Shown here one piece after another: positions 26,687 to 34,926 of a stretch of 64,000 nucleotides of DNA. Below the pieces are notes generated by a model that was not told the origin of the DNA, did no database searches, and was given only the letters and a program-made list of their open reading frames with translations. This stretch comes from Bacillota bacterium. GTDB taxonomy: Bacteria > Bacillota > UBA4882 > UBA8346. A program made the position numbers and the translations under genes. Numbering within the stretch: the stretch's first letter is position 1; every line of letters begins with the position of its first letter. The DNA lies in contig JAEZCE010000031.1 of the NCBI GenBank assembly GCA_023429995.1, positions 1-64,000 on the forward strand. The letters run 5' to 3'.

Positions 26687-26709
26687 TATTGATATTGGGT
26701 GGTGATATT

Positions 26710-27030
26710 TTGTTACTTGGAGAGCGGTTAAAGAAATTAAGGGAAGAAACAGGATTGACTCAACAGCAATTGGCCAGCATGGTAAATCTATCCCAACAGA
26801 CGATTGGACATTACGAGGTAAACCGTTCTGAACCAAGTGTTAAAACGATAGAGTTGTTTGCAAAAATTTTCAATACTTCTACGGATTATTTATTAGGTTT
26901 ATCTGATATTAAACATCCAAATGATATTCAAAACAAACTTGACTTATCCTCGTTGAATTTGCCAAAAGAAGCCATCAAAGAAATAGAAAATTTTGCAGAA
27001 TTCATGAGACAAAAATATAAGGATAAATAA
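26710..27030 (+). CDS. XRE-family transcriptional regulator
   Basis: About 106 residues from the TTG start (preceded by GGTGGTG). An N-terminal helix-turn-helix of the Cro/C1 type: L-G-E-R-L-K-K-L-R-E-E-T-G-L-T-Q-Q-Q-L-A then V-N-L-S-Q-Q-T-I-G-H-Y-E. The conserved S-T-D-Y-L-L-G-L-S-D end of the domain lies near residue 70, and a short helical tail follows. Such proteins repress their own promoter and often guard mobile or stress genes. The region upstream carries several dyads, and an orphan CRISPR array lies about 75 bases downstream. Confidence 0.9.
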   Translation: MLLGERLKKLREETGLTQQQLASMVNLSQQTIGHYEVNRSEPSVKTIELFAKIFNTSTDYLLGLSDIKHPNDIQNKLDLSSLNLPKEAIKEIENFAEFMRQKYKDK

Positions 27031-27049
27031 CCCTATTATCCAATATTTT

Positions 27050-27058
27050 CCCCCCCCC
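27050..27058 (+). repeat. poly-C tract
   Basis: Nine C in a row after a T-rich stretch, 20 bases beyond the XRE stop. A likely site of slippage and length variation or sequencing error. Confidence 0.7.
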
Positions 27059-27104
27059 GTAATACAATAAGCCAATAAACTACCTATTTCAAACTTGCCC
27101 AATT

Positions 27105-27269
27105 GTTTCAATCCACGCCCCTGTGCAAGGAGCGACGGACCAATACAGCGCCTTTGCTCTTAAACTCCGTGTTTCAATCCACGCCCCTGTGCAAGGAGCG
27201 ACAAAGCGGCAACGGATGACGACACCACGGCCAAAAAGTTTCAATCCACGCTCCCGTGCAAGGAGCGAC
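27105..27269 (-). CRISPR. orphan type I-C-like CRISPR array, three repeats
   Basis: Three 32-base repeats at 27105-27136, 27171-27202 and 27238-27269, separated by unique spacers of 34 and 35 bases. On the plus strand each repeat starts GTTTCAATCCACGC and ends GCAAGGAGCGAC, which is the complement of the type I-C form GTCGCTCC...GGATTGAAAC. Repeats 1 and 2 are identical; repeat 3 has CTCCCGTG in place of CCCCTGTG and forms the better CGCTCC/GGAGCG stem. Repeat 3 should be leader-proximal, so transcription is on the minus strand. No cas genes occur in the window. Confidence 0.9.
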
Positions 27270-27440
27270 CCGTATTACCTTTCGATCCACTATCTGTAAT
27301 GGGTATTTCGTCCTTTTCCGCGAACCTCCTTTTGAATTACAAATATTTCCTTTCAAAATTGCTTAAAAACACAAAACCACCTGTTACACATGGACCGCGA
27401 ACCCCCCAGGGAAATCATGTTCACTTGGGGTTCGCGCGAA
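27270..27440 (-). promoter_or_regulatory. putative CRISPR leader
   Basis: AT-rich DNA directly upstream of repeat 3 on the minus strand. It has CCGCGAACC (27318-27326) and a perfect 10-bp inverted repeat CGCGAACCCC/GGGGTTCGCG (27396-27405 and 27427-27436). Repeated GGTTCGCG motifs are typical of type I-C leaders, so the array is likely a reduced but still leader-equipped locus. Confidence 0.6.
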
Positions 27441-27641
27441 AGGCCATCGCCTAATTGCAGGGCTATTTCTTCTCTATCATAAATATAAGATTTTTTCTCC
27501 CATTTTACAATACACCCGCTTTAAATCCCTAAACTACATCTCCTTCCCCCTCCCTCCCAGCTTGAAACATTCCCCCCGGCGTTTTCCCGGCGCCTATCCT
27601 CCCAAAAAAGGAAGTCAAAAAAACATGCTTTACATTTTTAC

Positions 27642-27883
27642 GCCCTCATCCCCCTCATCGCCCTCATGACCCCCAAAAACAGGAATACCGCCGGACTCTT
27701 AAGAAAAATTCCCCGGAGGCGACCGCCGCCAAAAACTTACAACCGGAAAGAAGCCGAACACCTGTGCAGCAGGGCCCGGAAATCGGCAGGCAACCGCGAC
27801 TGATGGTGACCAAATCCTGAAGCCGGAGCCCCATCCGCCACGCTTAGCCGGGAGTTATGAGGGGGATGAGGGCGATGAGGGTC
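27642..27883. repeat. inverted CCCTCATCG/CCCTCATCC clusters
   Basis: Arm 1 (27642-27672) is made of 9-base units CCCTCATCC and CCCTCATCG. Arm 2 (27857-27883) is the same unit series inverted (GATGAGGGC/GATGAGGGG). They flank about 180 bases without a gene. Function unknown; could be a small element or a folded RNA end. Confidence 0.5.
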
Positions 27884-27918
27884 AAAAAATAAAAAGCCCC
27901 ATTGGATGAACCCCAGAA

Positions 27919-28191
27919 ATTGTCGATCTCATTTTTTCGATTGCCGATCTCATTTCAACAATCGTTGATCTCATTTCTGCGATTGTCGATCTCATTCCGC
28001 CAATCGTTGATCTCATTTTTTCGATTGCCGATCTCATTTCAACAATCGTTGATCTCATTTTCCCAATTGCCGATCTCATTTCAACAATCGTTGATCTCAT
28101 TTTCCCAATTGTCGATCTCATTTCAACAATCGTTGATCTCATTTCCGCGATTGTCGATCTCATTCCGCCAATCGTCGATGTCTTTCAACCC
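27919..28191 (-). repeat. 21-bp tandem repeat encoding heptads
   Basis: Thirteen 21-base units, the last degenerate. Units alternate between ATTGxCGATCTCATT and ATCGTTGATCTCATT types, giving a 42-bp higher-order period. On the minus strand an open frame (ATG at 28163, stop at 27882) reads M-R-S-T-I-x-E/K about 12 times. Ile and Met then fall on positions a and d of a heptad, a regular coiled-coil pattern. Differences between units are mostly synonymous at Ser, Thr and Ile codons (TCG/TCA, ACA/ACG, ATC/ATT), which argues for protein-level constraint. There is no convincing ribosome site, so expression is uncertain. The array starts just after the stop of the GH65 gene. Confidence 0.7.
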
Positions 28192-28196
28192 CTGCC

Positions 28197-30530
28197 TCAG
28201 CTGGCCTTCTCCTTGAACAGCACCGTACAATCATCTTTTAGCTCGATCTTTTCTCCATGGCAACTGAAATTCAGGGGGCGCCCTTGTAAAAGCTTGAAAA
28301 AAGCGCCTTTGGCATCCACGAGCACCGCGATGGTTCTGCCTTGGAAATTTACTTTGAATTGATATTTCCGCCAGGCCGGAGGGAGCGCCGGATTAAAAAT
28401 CAAACCGCCGTCATAAACCCGCATCCCGGCAAAGCCATAGGCCAGGCACATCCATGCGCCGGCCATATTGGCCGCGTGAATACCGTCTTTGGTATTTCCC
28501 TGGATGTCGTCCAAATCGGTCCGGACGGTTTCCAGGAAATAGCGGTACGCTTTATCCAAATCCCCGATTTCCGAGGCCATGATGCTAAAAATGCATTTCG
28601 AGAGAGAAGAATCATGGGTGGTTATTTTTTCATAAAACTCAAAGTTCCGCCGCTTATCTTCCATCGTAAACCGGTCCCCGAGCAAAAACAAAGCCAATAC
28701 CAGATCCGCCTGTTTACACACTTGGCGCCTGTATATCACCAGCGGGTGATAGTGCATTAATAAAGGATACTTGTCCGGGGGCGTATTTTCAAAATCCCAG
28801 GGCGCCCGGTTTAAAAAATCATCATCCTGCAAATGAATCTTCAGCGCCGGATCATAGGGAATATACATTTCAGCGGCAGCCTTTTTCCAGGCTTCCAATT
28901 CCGCTTCTTCCAGTCCGATAGCGCCCATTAATCTTTGATAATCGGCAGCCGCATTCTTTTTAAGCCATTCCGCAACCCGACAGGCATATTCCAAATTTTC
29001 CTTGGCCATCAGGTTGGTATAGCAATTATTATTAACCAGCGCGGTATATTCATCCGGGCCGGTTACTCCGTTGAGGCAAAAACGGTTTCCTTTGGCGGGA
29101 ATGAAATCCCCCAAGTCCGCATAGAACCGGGCTGTCTCAAACAAAATCTCCGCGCCGTAGCGGGTCAGAAATTCATAATCCCCGGTCGCTTCCAGATAAC
29201 GTTTGATTGCAAAGGCGACATCGGCGTTGATATGGTATTGGGCGGTGCCCCCCGGAAAATAGGTGGAACACTCATCCCCGTTAATGGTGCGCCAGGGAAA
29301 GAGAGCCCCTTTGGAATGGGCCATTTCACCGGCCCGCCGCCGCGCCTGATCCAGGGTATGATAGCGGAATTCCAACAGCTTCCGGCTGATTTCCGGATGG
29401 GTATATAAAAAGAACGGCAGGATATAGGTCTCGGTATCCCAAAAGTAATGACCTTCATAACCCTCTCCGGTTAATCCCTTGGCCGCAATATTGTTTTTGC
29501 CGCTGCGGCCCGCCGACTGCAAGAGATGAAAAATATTAAACCGGATTCCCTGTTGAATGGCGGGATCGCCGTCAATGACCACATCACTGCGCCGCCAAAA
29601 GTCATCCAAAAAATCCCGTTGGGACTTTTTCATCCGCTCAAACCCGGTTTCCGCAGCCTGTAAAACCTCCCTTTGGGCCAGCGGGGCCAGGTCCTTCTCT
29701 AGGACATTTTCGAGGGAAGTTACCACCGCAATATACTTGGTGAGGGTGATGGGCGCATCCGGGACAGCCGCCACTTGATACACAACCTCCACCCCAAACT
29801 CGCCGGCCCTATTTTGGATTGTATATGGAGCGCCGGTTTCCATTTGGTTCATCATGGCGGCCGCCAGGGACAAACCGGATTCTTTCGTTTGCTGCTCGAT
29901 CACTCCCAACTCTTCCCGGCCAAAGATTTGTTTCACCATCAAAACCCGGCCTTGAAGGCCCGAACCGACCCGGGGGTCATTCTCCGAGGATAAATTCTTC
30001 ACATCGCCGTTTAAGGCGGAAATGATTTTAATTTCGCCGCTAAAATTAAGCGGGGTAACTTGATAACGAATAACGGCCCAATGCTGATTGGCGAATGCTA
30101 TCATCCGCTGGATATCGATTTTAACCTTTTTTCCGCCGGGAGAGGACCAGACCAAGCTTCGGGTCAGCAGCCCTTCCCTGAAAGATAATATCCGGCGGTA
30201 CCCGGTTATTTTCCCGGCGAGCATGGTAAACGCTTCATCATCCACCAAAATTCCGATGGCTTTGAAATCGGTCACATTGAGCATGGATTGACTTTTTTCG
30301 GGGTAACCGTAAGCTATCTCCGGATACTTGATGGGCGCCGTTTCGTAAAAGCCGTTGATATAGGTTCCCGCGGCCCCGGGCCAATCGGGGCCGGAATAAC
30401 TCTCTTCAAAAGTTCCGCGGACCCCTAAATAGCCATTCCCCTGCGCAAAAATGGTTTCATTCCGGTAATTGTTTGCGATTTCAAACTCTTCTTCAATAAC
30501 TTCCCATAAATTCAAGTCTGTCTTGGACAT
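28197..30530 (-). CDS. glycoside hydrolase family 65 disaccharide phosphorylase
   Basis: A 777-residue GH65 enzyme of the maltose/trehalose/kojibiose/nigerose phosphorylase type. It splits an alpha-glucoside with phosphate to beta-glucose 1-phosphate and glucose. The N-terminal super-sandwich domain starts N-E-T-I-F-A-Q-G-N-G-Y-L-G-V-R-G-T. The (alpha/alpha)6 barrel has H-Y-F-W-D-T-E-T-Y near residue 361, and the general acid Glu494 lies in T-G-P-D-E-Y. The partner beta-phosphoglucomutase and a sugar ABC transporter are encoded in the same cluster. The exact disaccharide cannot be deduced from the visible residues. ATG follows AGGAG. It is the last gene of the operon, 42 bases after the permease. 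Confidence 0.95.
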   Translation of the reverse strand: MSKTDLNLWEVIEEEFEIANNYRNETIFAQGNGYLGVRGTFEESYSGPDWPGAAGTYINGFYETAPIKYPEIAYGYPEKSQSMLNVTDFKAIGILVDDEAFTMLAGKITGYRRILSFREGLLTRSLVWSSPGGKKVKIDIQRMIAFANQHWAVIRYQVTPLNFSGEIKIISALNGDVKNLSSENDPRVGSGLQGRVLMVKQIFGREELGVIEQQTKESGLSLAAAMMNQMETGAPYTIQNRAGEFGVEVVYQVAAVPDAPITLTKYIAVVTSLENVLEKDLAPLAQREVLQAAETGFERMKKSQRDFLDDFWRRSDVVIDGDPAIQQGIRFNIFHLLQSAGRSGKNNIAAKGLTGEGYEGHYFWDTETYILPFFLYTHPEISRKLLEFRYHTLDQARRRAGEMAHSKGALFPWRTINGDECSTYFPGGTAQYHINADVAFAIKRYLEATGDYEFLTRYGAEILFETARFYADLGDFIPAKGNRFCLNGVTGPDEYTALVNNNCYTNLMAKENLEYACRVAEWLKKNAAADYQRLMGAIGLEEAELEAWKKAAAEMYIPYDPALKIHLQDDDFLNRAPWDFENTPPDKYPLLMHYHPLVIYRRQVCKQADLVLALFLLGDRFTMEDKRRNFEFYEKITTHDSSLSKCIFSIMASEIGDLDKAYRYFLETVRTDLDDIQGNTKDGIHAANMAGAWMCLAYGFAGMRVYDGGLIFNPALPPAWRKYQFKVNFQGRTIAVLVDAKGAFFKLLQGRPLNFSCHGEKIELKDDCTVLFKEKAS

Positions 30531-30571
30531 TGGAAATCTCCTGATTGGTTGGCATAATATGGAGGATATTT

Positions 30572-31447
30572 TTAACCCTTAACGGATCCTGCCAAAATTC
30601 CCCTGACAAAGTACTTCTGAAAACTCAGGAAAATAATGAGCGGTAAAAGCATGGAGGCAAAAGCGGCCGGAGTCATGATATTCCATCCGGAGTCAAGCGA
30701 TCCCAGCAAGCTGGTTAATCTCACGGTTAACGGACTCAACGCCGGATCACCCAGGACCACCATGGCTACCAGCAAATCGTTCCAGATCCAAAGAAATTGG
30801 AAAATCGCCAAACTGGCGAACACCGGTTTTGACATGGGCGCAATTAAAATGGAAAAGATTTTGAAATGGTTGGCCCCGTCGATTTTGGCGGCTTCAATAA
30901 GGGAATAAGGCAGTTGGCCGAAATAATTGCGAAAAAGATAAATACATAACGGCAAGCCGAAGGCGGTGTGCGCCAGCCAGATGCCGGGAAATGTCCCATT
31001 GAGGCCCAGGCCTTTCAAGGTCAGCAGCACCGGAACCAGGACCGTTTGCAGCGGCACAATCTGCATGGCGATAATCGCGATAAAGAGCAACTTGCGGCCG
31101 GGAAATTTATAAAACGAAAGCGGATAAGCGGCAAAGGCGCCGGTGATAATCGGCAAAACCGTGGCCGGTATGGTAATGAAGAGGGAGTTCAAAAATCCTC
31201 CGCCAATACCTTTGCTGGTGAAAACCACTTGATAATTATCCAAAGTAAACCTCCCGGGATGGAGAAACGCGGACCACCAGCCCGAAGTCAGCATGTCGCC
31301 CACCGGCCGCAGGGAACTGATAAACAACATCACGGTGGGAGTCAACCATACCAATACCATCACAACCAGAGCGGCATTGACAATGATTTTACTCCAGTTA
31401 AGGCGGTAGGGATAGATTCTCTTTCGGATATCCTCCTGGACGAACAT
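30572..31447 (-). CDS. sugar ABC transporter permease, MalG-like
   Basis: About 291 residues with six predicted transmembrane helices and the binding-protein-dependent transport loop E-A-A-K-I-D-G-A-N-H-F-K-I-F-S-I-L-I-A-P, which contacts the ATPase. It is the second membrane subunit of a CUT1-type importer. The start at 31447 has AAGGAGG before it. The longer in-frame extension overlaps the preceding permease gene and lacks family similarity. The ATPase (MsmX/MalK-like) is not encoded in the window, as is common in Bacillota that share one ATPase among several CUT1 systems. Confidence 0.93.
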   Translation of the reverse strand: MFVQEDIRKRIYPYRLNWSKIIVNAALVVMVLVWLTPTVMLFISSLRPVGDMLTSGWWSAFLHPGRFTLDNYQVVFTSKGIGGGFLNSLFITIPATVLPIITGAFAAYPLSFYKFPGRKLLFIAIIAMQIVPLQTVLVPVLLTLKGLGLNGTFPGIWLAHTAFGLPLCIYLFRNYFGQLPYSLIEAAKIDGANHFKIFSILIAPMSKPVFASLAIFQFLWIWNDLLVAMVVLGDPALSPLTVRLTSLLGSLDSGWNIMTPAAFASMLLPLIIFLSFQKYFVRGILAGSVKG

Positions 31448-31463
31448 TGCACTTCCTCCTTTG

Positions 31464-32648
31464 TTATTCCCGGACGGTTTCTTCATAAGCAAGATTACGG
31501 ATATTCATCACCAATATGGGGGTCACCGCGATAAACAACACCACAGCCATAGCCGAGGCATACTGAAAATTGTTCAGATTAAAAGCGGTAACATAAATCC
31601 GGTTCGCAATGACTTCACTGGAGTTAAAAGGTCCGCCCTGGGTCAGCGCGTAAATAATATCGAACACCTTCAGCACCCACATGATCATCTGGGTGATCAC
31701 CAGGACGATGGTGGAGCGAATCACCGGAATCTCAATCTTAAAAAATATCCCGATATTTCCCGCCCCTTCAATACGGGCCATTTCAATCAATTCCACGGGA
31801 ACCGATTTTAAGGCCGCGCTAAAAATGACCGTGCAAAATCCGACCTGCATCCATACGGCAGCAAATATCACCGCAATATTCACCAAATCCGGCCTTCCTA
31901 AAAAAGCGATGCCTTCAAAAGACCCCGGCGGCACGAGATGAATCTGCCGCAACAAAGTGAGAAAACCGTGGATCAGCGCATTGACCGTACCGGTATGGAC
32001 ATCTTTAAAATACATGAAATTCCAAATCACCGCCGAAGCGGCCCCGGAAATCGCCATCGGCAAGAATATCACGGTTTTGGCCAATGTCGACCAGGGAACC
32101 TTGTCGGCCAGGGTGGCAATGAATAAACCGAAAACCACCGTCAAAATTGTAAAAACCACCAGCCAAATCAGATTATTTTTAAAAGCGGTCAACATGGCGC
32201 TGTCGTGGATCATTTCCCGGTAATTCTTTAAGCCCGCAAACTGCTGGCCGCCGTCTTCCCCCTGGCGGGATGTGTTGATGGCGAGGGTCATCATCTCAGC
32301 CGTTTCTTTCACGGTCATTTCGCCGTTCAGATCATCCGGCGCGATATGAATCTGATACTCTTTGGCATAACTATCGACGACTTGACGCCAATGGGGCAGC
32401 TGTTCAATGGAATCCCCGGAATTCACTTCCCGGCCGCCGGCTTTCTGCAAATCATCCCGGAATTGCCGGCGGAATTCGCTCTCACTGAAAGTTACAGGTT
32501 GATGCAGGCTCAGGTAAAAGGTTTGGATAGTGGGTATCACCAAAAATACCAAAATAAGAATGATGGCCGGTAAAAGCCACAAATAATAACCGAGCCATTC
32601 GTAGCGGTGTGTTCCCTTGGGTCTTGCCGTTTTTGCAATGCCCATCAT
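31464..32648 (-). CDS. sugar ABC transporter permease, MalF-like with large extracytoplasmic loop
   Basis: About 394 residues. TM1 near residues 17-43 is followed by an unusually long outside loop of about 95 residues (Q-P-V-T-F-S-E-S-E-F onward), before the standard core starts at F-A-G-L-K-N-Y. Five more helices and the E-A-A-type coupling loop (E-M-A-R-I-E-G-A-G) follow. The insertion lies at the place of the MalF P2 loop, which contacts the binding protein in E. coli. Two adjacent ATG codons (32648, 32645) follow AAGGAG, and either could be used. Partners are the downstream permease and the upstream binding protein. Confidence 0.92.
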   Translation of the reverse strand: MMGIAKTARPKGTHRYEWLGYYLWLLPAIILILVFLVIPTIQTFYLSLHQPVTFSESEFRRQFRDDLQKAGGREVNSGDSIEQLPHWRQVVDSYAKEYQIHIAPDDLNGEMTVKETAEMMTLAINTSRQGEDGGQQFAGLKNYREMIHDSAMLTAFKNNLIWLVVFTILTVVFGLFIATLADKVPWSTLAKTVIFLPMAISGAASAVIWNFMYFKDVHTGTVNALIHGFLTLLRQIHLVPPGSFEGIAFLGRPDLVNIAVIFAAVWMQVGFCTVIFSAALKSVPVELIEMARIEGAGNIGIFFKIEIPVIRSTIVLVITQMIMWVLKVFDIIYALTQGGPFNSSEVIANRIYVTAFNLNNFQYASAMAVVLFIAVTPILVMNIRNLAYEETVRE

Positions 32649-32801
32649 ATCACTCCTTAAAAATAGCAAGGGGTGCGGCAAACGGATTGATGTCCAGATC
32701 TACAATCGATTACTTTTTTAGCGGAAACCGCAAATCCTTATCGATTGTATCCCTCTGGCGGACCTTTTCTTTTTGCGACAGCCCCTGGCTATTCTTTTTC
32801 A

Positions 32802-34055
32802 TTAATAATTCTTCTTGGCCAATTCTTCCATTCCGGCTAATATGGAGTCAAGCTTGGATGGGTCTTGGATATATTGCTTGCAAGCATCCCAAAAACCGCC
32901 CTGATTTCCTACTGCGGAAGGCATTAAATCCGATCCGTCAAACACATAGGTTTCAGCCTGGGTTAAGATACGGGCGGAATTTTTACTGACGATATTGGGA
33001 TAGTGGTTTAATGAAACCCCTTTATTCTGGGAAAGGAAACCATTTTGGGCCGCGATCTCGTTCGCTTGAACTGAAGTCAAAAATTTCATTAACTTTTTAA
33101 CCGCCGGTTTATCGGAGAAGGCGACAAACACATCGGCCCCGCCTACCACGGGAACCCCATACTTGGGATTGATTTCCGGGAAAGCGAAGAAATCCATGTC
33201 TTCTCCCAGCTTGACGTTTGAAAGCTGGGCAGTCACGATACCGCCCATGAAGTCGCCTTCATAATACATATAGGCTTTGGGATTTTCCTGAAATACGGCG
33301 ACGGCTGCGTTTTGGAACGTTGTGGCCAGGGTGCCGTCAATTCCGCCGGCGAGGTTTTTGGGATCGCCGACGATTTCGCCCCAGGTTTGAAAGGCTTTTT
33401 TGACAGCCGGATGCGTCCAGGCGATCTCGTGATCAATCCATTTTTGATAGAGATCGGGACCGGCGGTGCGGATCATAATGTTTTCAATCCAATCACTCAG
33501 CGGCCAGCCGATATCCGAACCAATCGACCACGGCGTTTTTCCGGCGGCAACAATCTTCTTGTCCAAGGCGATTAATTCATGCCAAGTTTTAGGAACGGCC
33601 CAGCCGTTTTTCTTGAATTCCTTCGGGTTGTACCAGATGACCGACTTATTGGCAACCTTAAAGTATACGCCATACAACTTCCCGCCGTAACTGCCCAGAC
33701 TAACCCAGGTTTTGGCATAGTTTTTCAAATCATTTTTGGCAAGATAGCTTAAAGGCCGAAGTTGGCCTTGTTTGGCCAGTTCCTGCAGTTTCCCCGGGTT
33801 GGGTAAAATGGCGATATCCGGTAGGGTTTTGGCCTTGACCGCAGTCGCCAGAACCGCGTTGAGGTCACGGGTGGTGTTAAAAGTCACCTTTACCCCCGCC
33901 GCATCGGCAATCTTCATAAAAGTGTCCAATTCACTACCACCCCAAGTTCCGGTAATGGTAATGGTTGGATTTGACCCGAATGCACCCGGGGTCATCCAAA
34001 GCATTCCAAGTAACACCAAAACAAACAAGCAACCCAAAATCTTTTTCCTTTTCAT
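32802..34055 (-). CDS. sugar ABC transporter substrate-binding protein
   Basis: About 417 residues: signal peptide (residues 1-27) and an extracellular solute-binding protein family 1 fold, with I-T-I-T-G-T-W-G-G-S-E at the mature N terminus and W-H-E-L-I-A-L-D-K-K near the middle. No lipobox Cys is obvious (L-G-M-L-W-M-T-P-G-A-F-G), so membrane anchoring is unclear. The start at 34055 is chosen because AAGGAG lies nine bases upstream and the signal peptide begins there. Expressed from a promoter with an internal LacI operator at 34161-34189. Confidence 0.92.
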   Translation of the reverse strand: MKRKKILGCLFVLVLLGMLWMTPGAFGSNPTITITGTWGGSELDTFMKIADAAGVKVTFNTTRDLNAVLATAVKAKTLPDIAILPNPGKLQELAKQGQLRPLSYLAKNDLKNYAKTWVSLGSYGGKLYGVYFKVANKSVIWYNPKEFKKNGWAVPKTWHELIALDKKIVAAGKTPWSIGSDIGWPLSDWIENIMIRTAGPDLYQKWIDHEIAWTHPAVKKAFQTWGEIVGDPKNLAGGIDGTLATTFQNAAVAVFQENPKAYMYYEGDFMGGIVTAQLSNVKLGEDMDFFAFPEINPKYGVPVVGGADVFVAFSDKPAVKKLMKFLTSVQANEIAAQNGFLSQNKGVSLNHYPNIVSKNSARILTQAETYVFDGSDLMPSAVGNQGGFWDACKQYIQDPSKLDSILAGMEELAKKNY

Positions 34056-34083
34056 ACTCCCACACTCCTTCGATGGATTGATC

Positions 34084-34152
34084 TGGAATCGTTTCCAAAA
34101 AAGAGCCGAAGTTTCTCCCCCAATCATTGACTTTTCAAGGGAAACAATTCCC
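34084..34152 (-). promoter_or_regulatory. two further LacI-type operator dyads in the leader
   Basis: Dyads TGGAATCGTTTCCA (34084-34097) and GGGAAACAATTCCC (34139-34152) follow the same GGAAA/TTTCC half-site pattern as the promoter operators. They lie in the untranslated leader of the binding-protein gene and may allow looping or roadblock repression. Confidence 0.55.
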
Positions 34153-34160
34153 TCCCTTTC

Positions 34161-34189
34161 ATCTTAATAGAAACGTTTCCAATTGTCAA
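34161..34189 (-). promoter_or_regulatory. sigma-A promoter with LacI operator in the spacer
   Basis: Minus-strand TTGACA (34184-34189), a 17-bp spacer and TAAGAT (34161-34166). The spacer holds the dyad GAAACGTTTC (34170-34179), a LacI/CcpA-type operator. It drives the binding protein, permeases and GH65 gene. Operator occupancy would block RNA polymerase directly. Confidence 0.8.
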
Positions 34190-34235
34190 CCTCTATCCTT
34201 CGGATTCACTTTCTCCCACCGTCAGGATATTCATT

Positions 34236-34886
34236 TCATGGACATGCCAAGAGCTCCGCCACGGTGATGTGCGCCAAGTCGCCGGCATTCCAGTCCGCCT
34301 GCTGGCCTTTGGCGGCCTCTCCAACTCCCAATACCCGCATGCCTCCTGAAATCGCCGCCTCCACCCCTGCTTTTGCATCTTCAACAACCAAACAGTTTTC
34401 GGGGAGGATTCCCAATCGCTGCGCCGCGCGGAGAAAAACTTCCGGATCCGGTTTACTGCGGGATATGTCATTTCCATCCACCGTGACGTCAAAATATTGA
34501 TCCAGGCCGATTTGTTTCAAAATCAAGGGACTGTTCTTACTGGAGGAGCCGATGGCGATCTTCAACTTGTGGTTTTTGGCTTCTGCGAGAAATTGACGAA
34601 CGCCGGGAAGAATATGTTCCGGGGTAAGGGAGCAAATGAGTTCCTGGTAATAATAATTTTTCCTGGTTGCCATTTGCAGTTTTTCCGGTTCTTCATAGCG
34701 ACGGACTGATTTTTCCAAGAGAATTTCCAGGCTTTGCATGCGGCTAACACCGCGTAATCTCTGATTAATGTCTTTATCAAAATAAATCCCCTCTTCATCG
34801 GCCAAACGTTTCCAAGCCTGATAATGAAACTCATCGGTTGATACAATCACTCCGTCCAGATCGAATATAATCGCCTCAATACTCAT
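34236..34886 (-). CDS. pgmB: beta-phosphoglucomutase
   Basis: HAD-superfamily enzyme of 216 residues that converts beta-glucose 1-phosphate, the product of the GH65 phosphorylase, to glucose 6-phosphate. Motif I is F-D-L-D-G-V-I-V-S-T, with the nucleophile Asp9 and acid/base Asp11. The cap domain has H-Y-Q-A-W, and R-L-R-G-V-S-R-M-Q-S-L-E is specific for this subfamily. S-S-S-K-N (motif II) and V-E-D-A-K-A-G (motif III) follow. It lies between the LacI gene and the transporter and sits outside the main promoter, so it probably travels with the regulator transcript. Confidence 0.93.
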   Translation of the reverse strand: MSIEAIIFDLDGVIVSTDEFHYQAWKRLADEEGIYFDKDINQRLRGVSRMQSLEILLEKSVRRYEEPEKLQMATRKNYYYQELICSLTPEHILPGVRQFLAEAKNHKLKIAIGSSSKNSPLILKQIGLDQYFDVTVDGNDISRSKPDPEVFLRAAQRLGILPENCLVVEDAKAGVEAAISGGMRVLGVGEAAKGQQADWNAGDLAHITVAELLACP

Positions 34887-34926
34887 GCTTTTCTCCTTCT
34901 CCTCCTACCATCGCTTTACTATGAAA

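Noticed and set aside
26710..28191. cas genes around the CRISPR array
   Set aside because: No protein with Cas3, Cas5, Cas7 or Cas8c features was found near the array or elsewhere in the window.
31464..32648. Sugar ABC ATPase gene in the GH65 operon
   Set aside because: No ATPase is encoded in the operon; only the two permeases and binding protein are. A shared ATPase elsewhere is likely.
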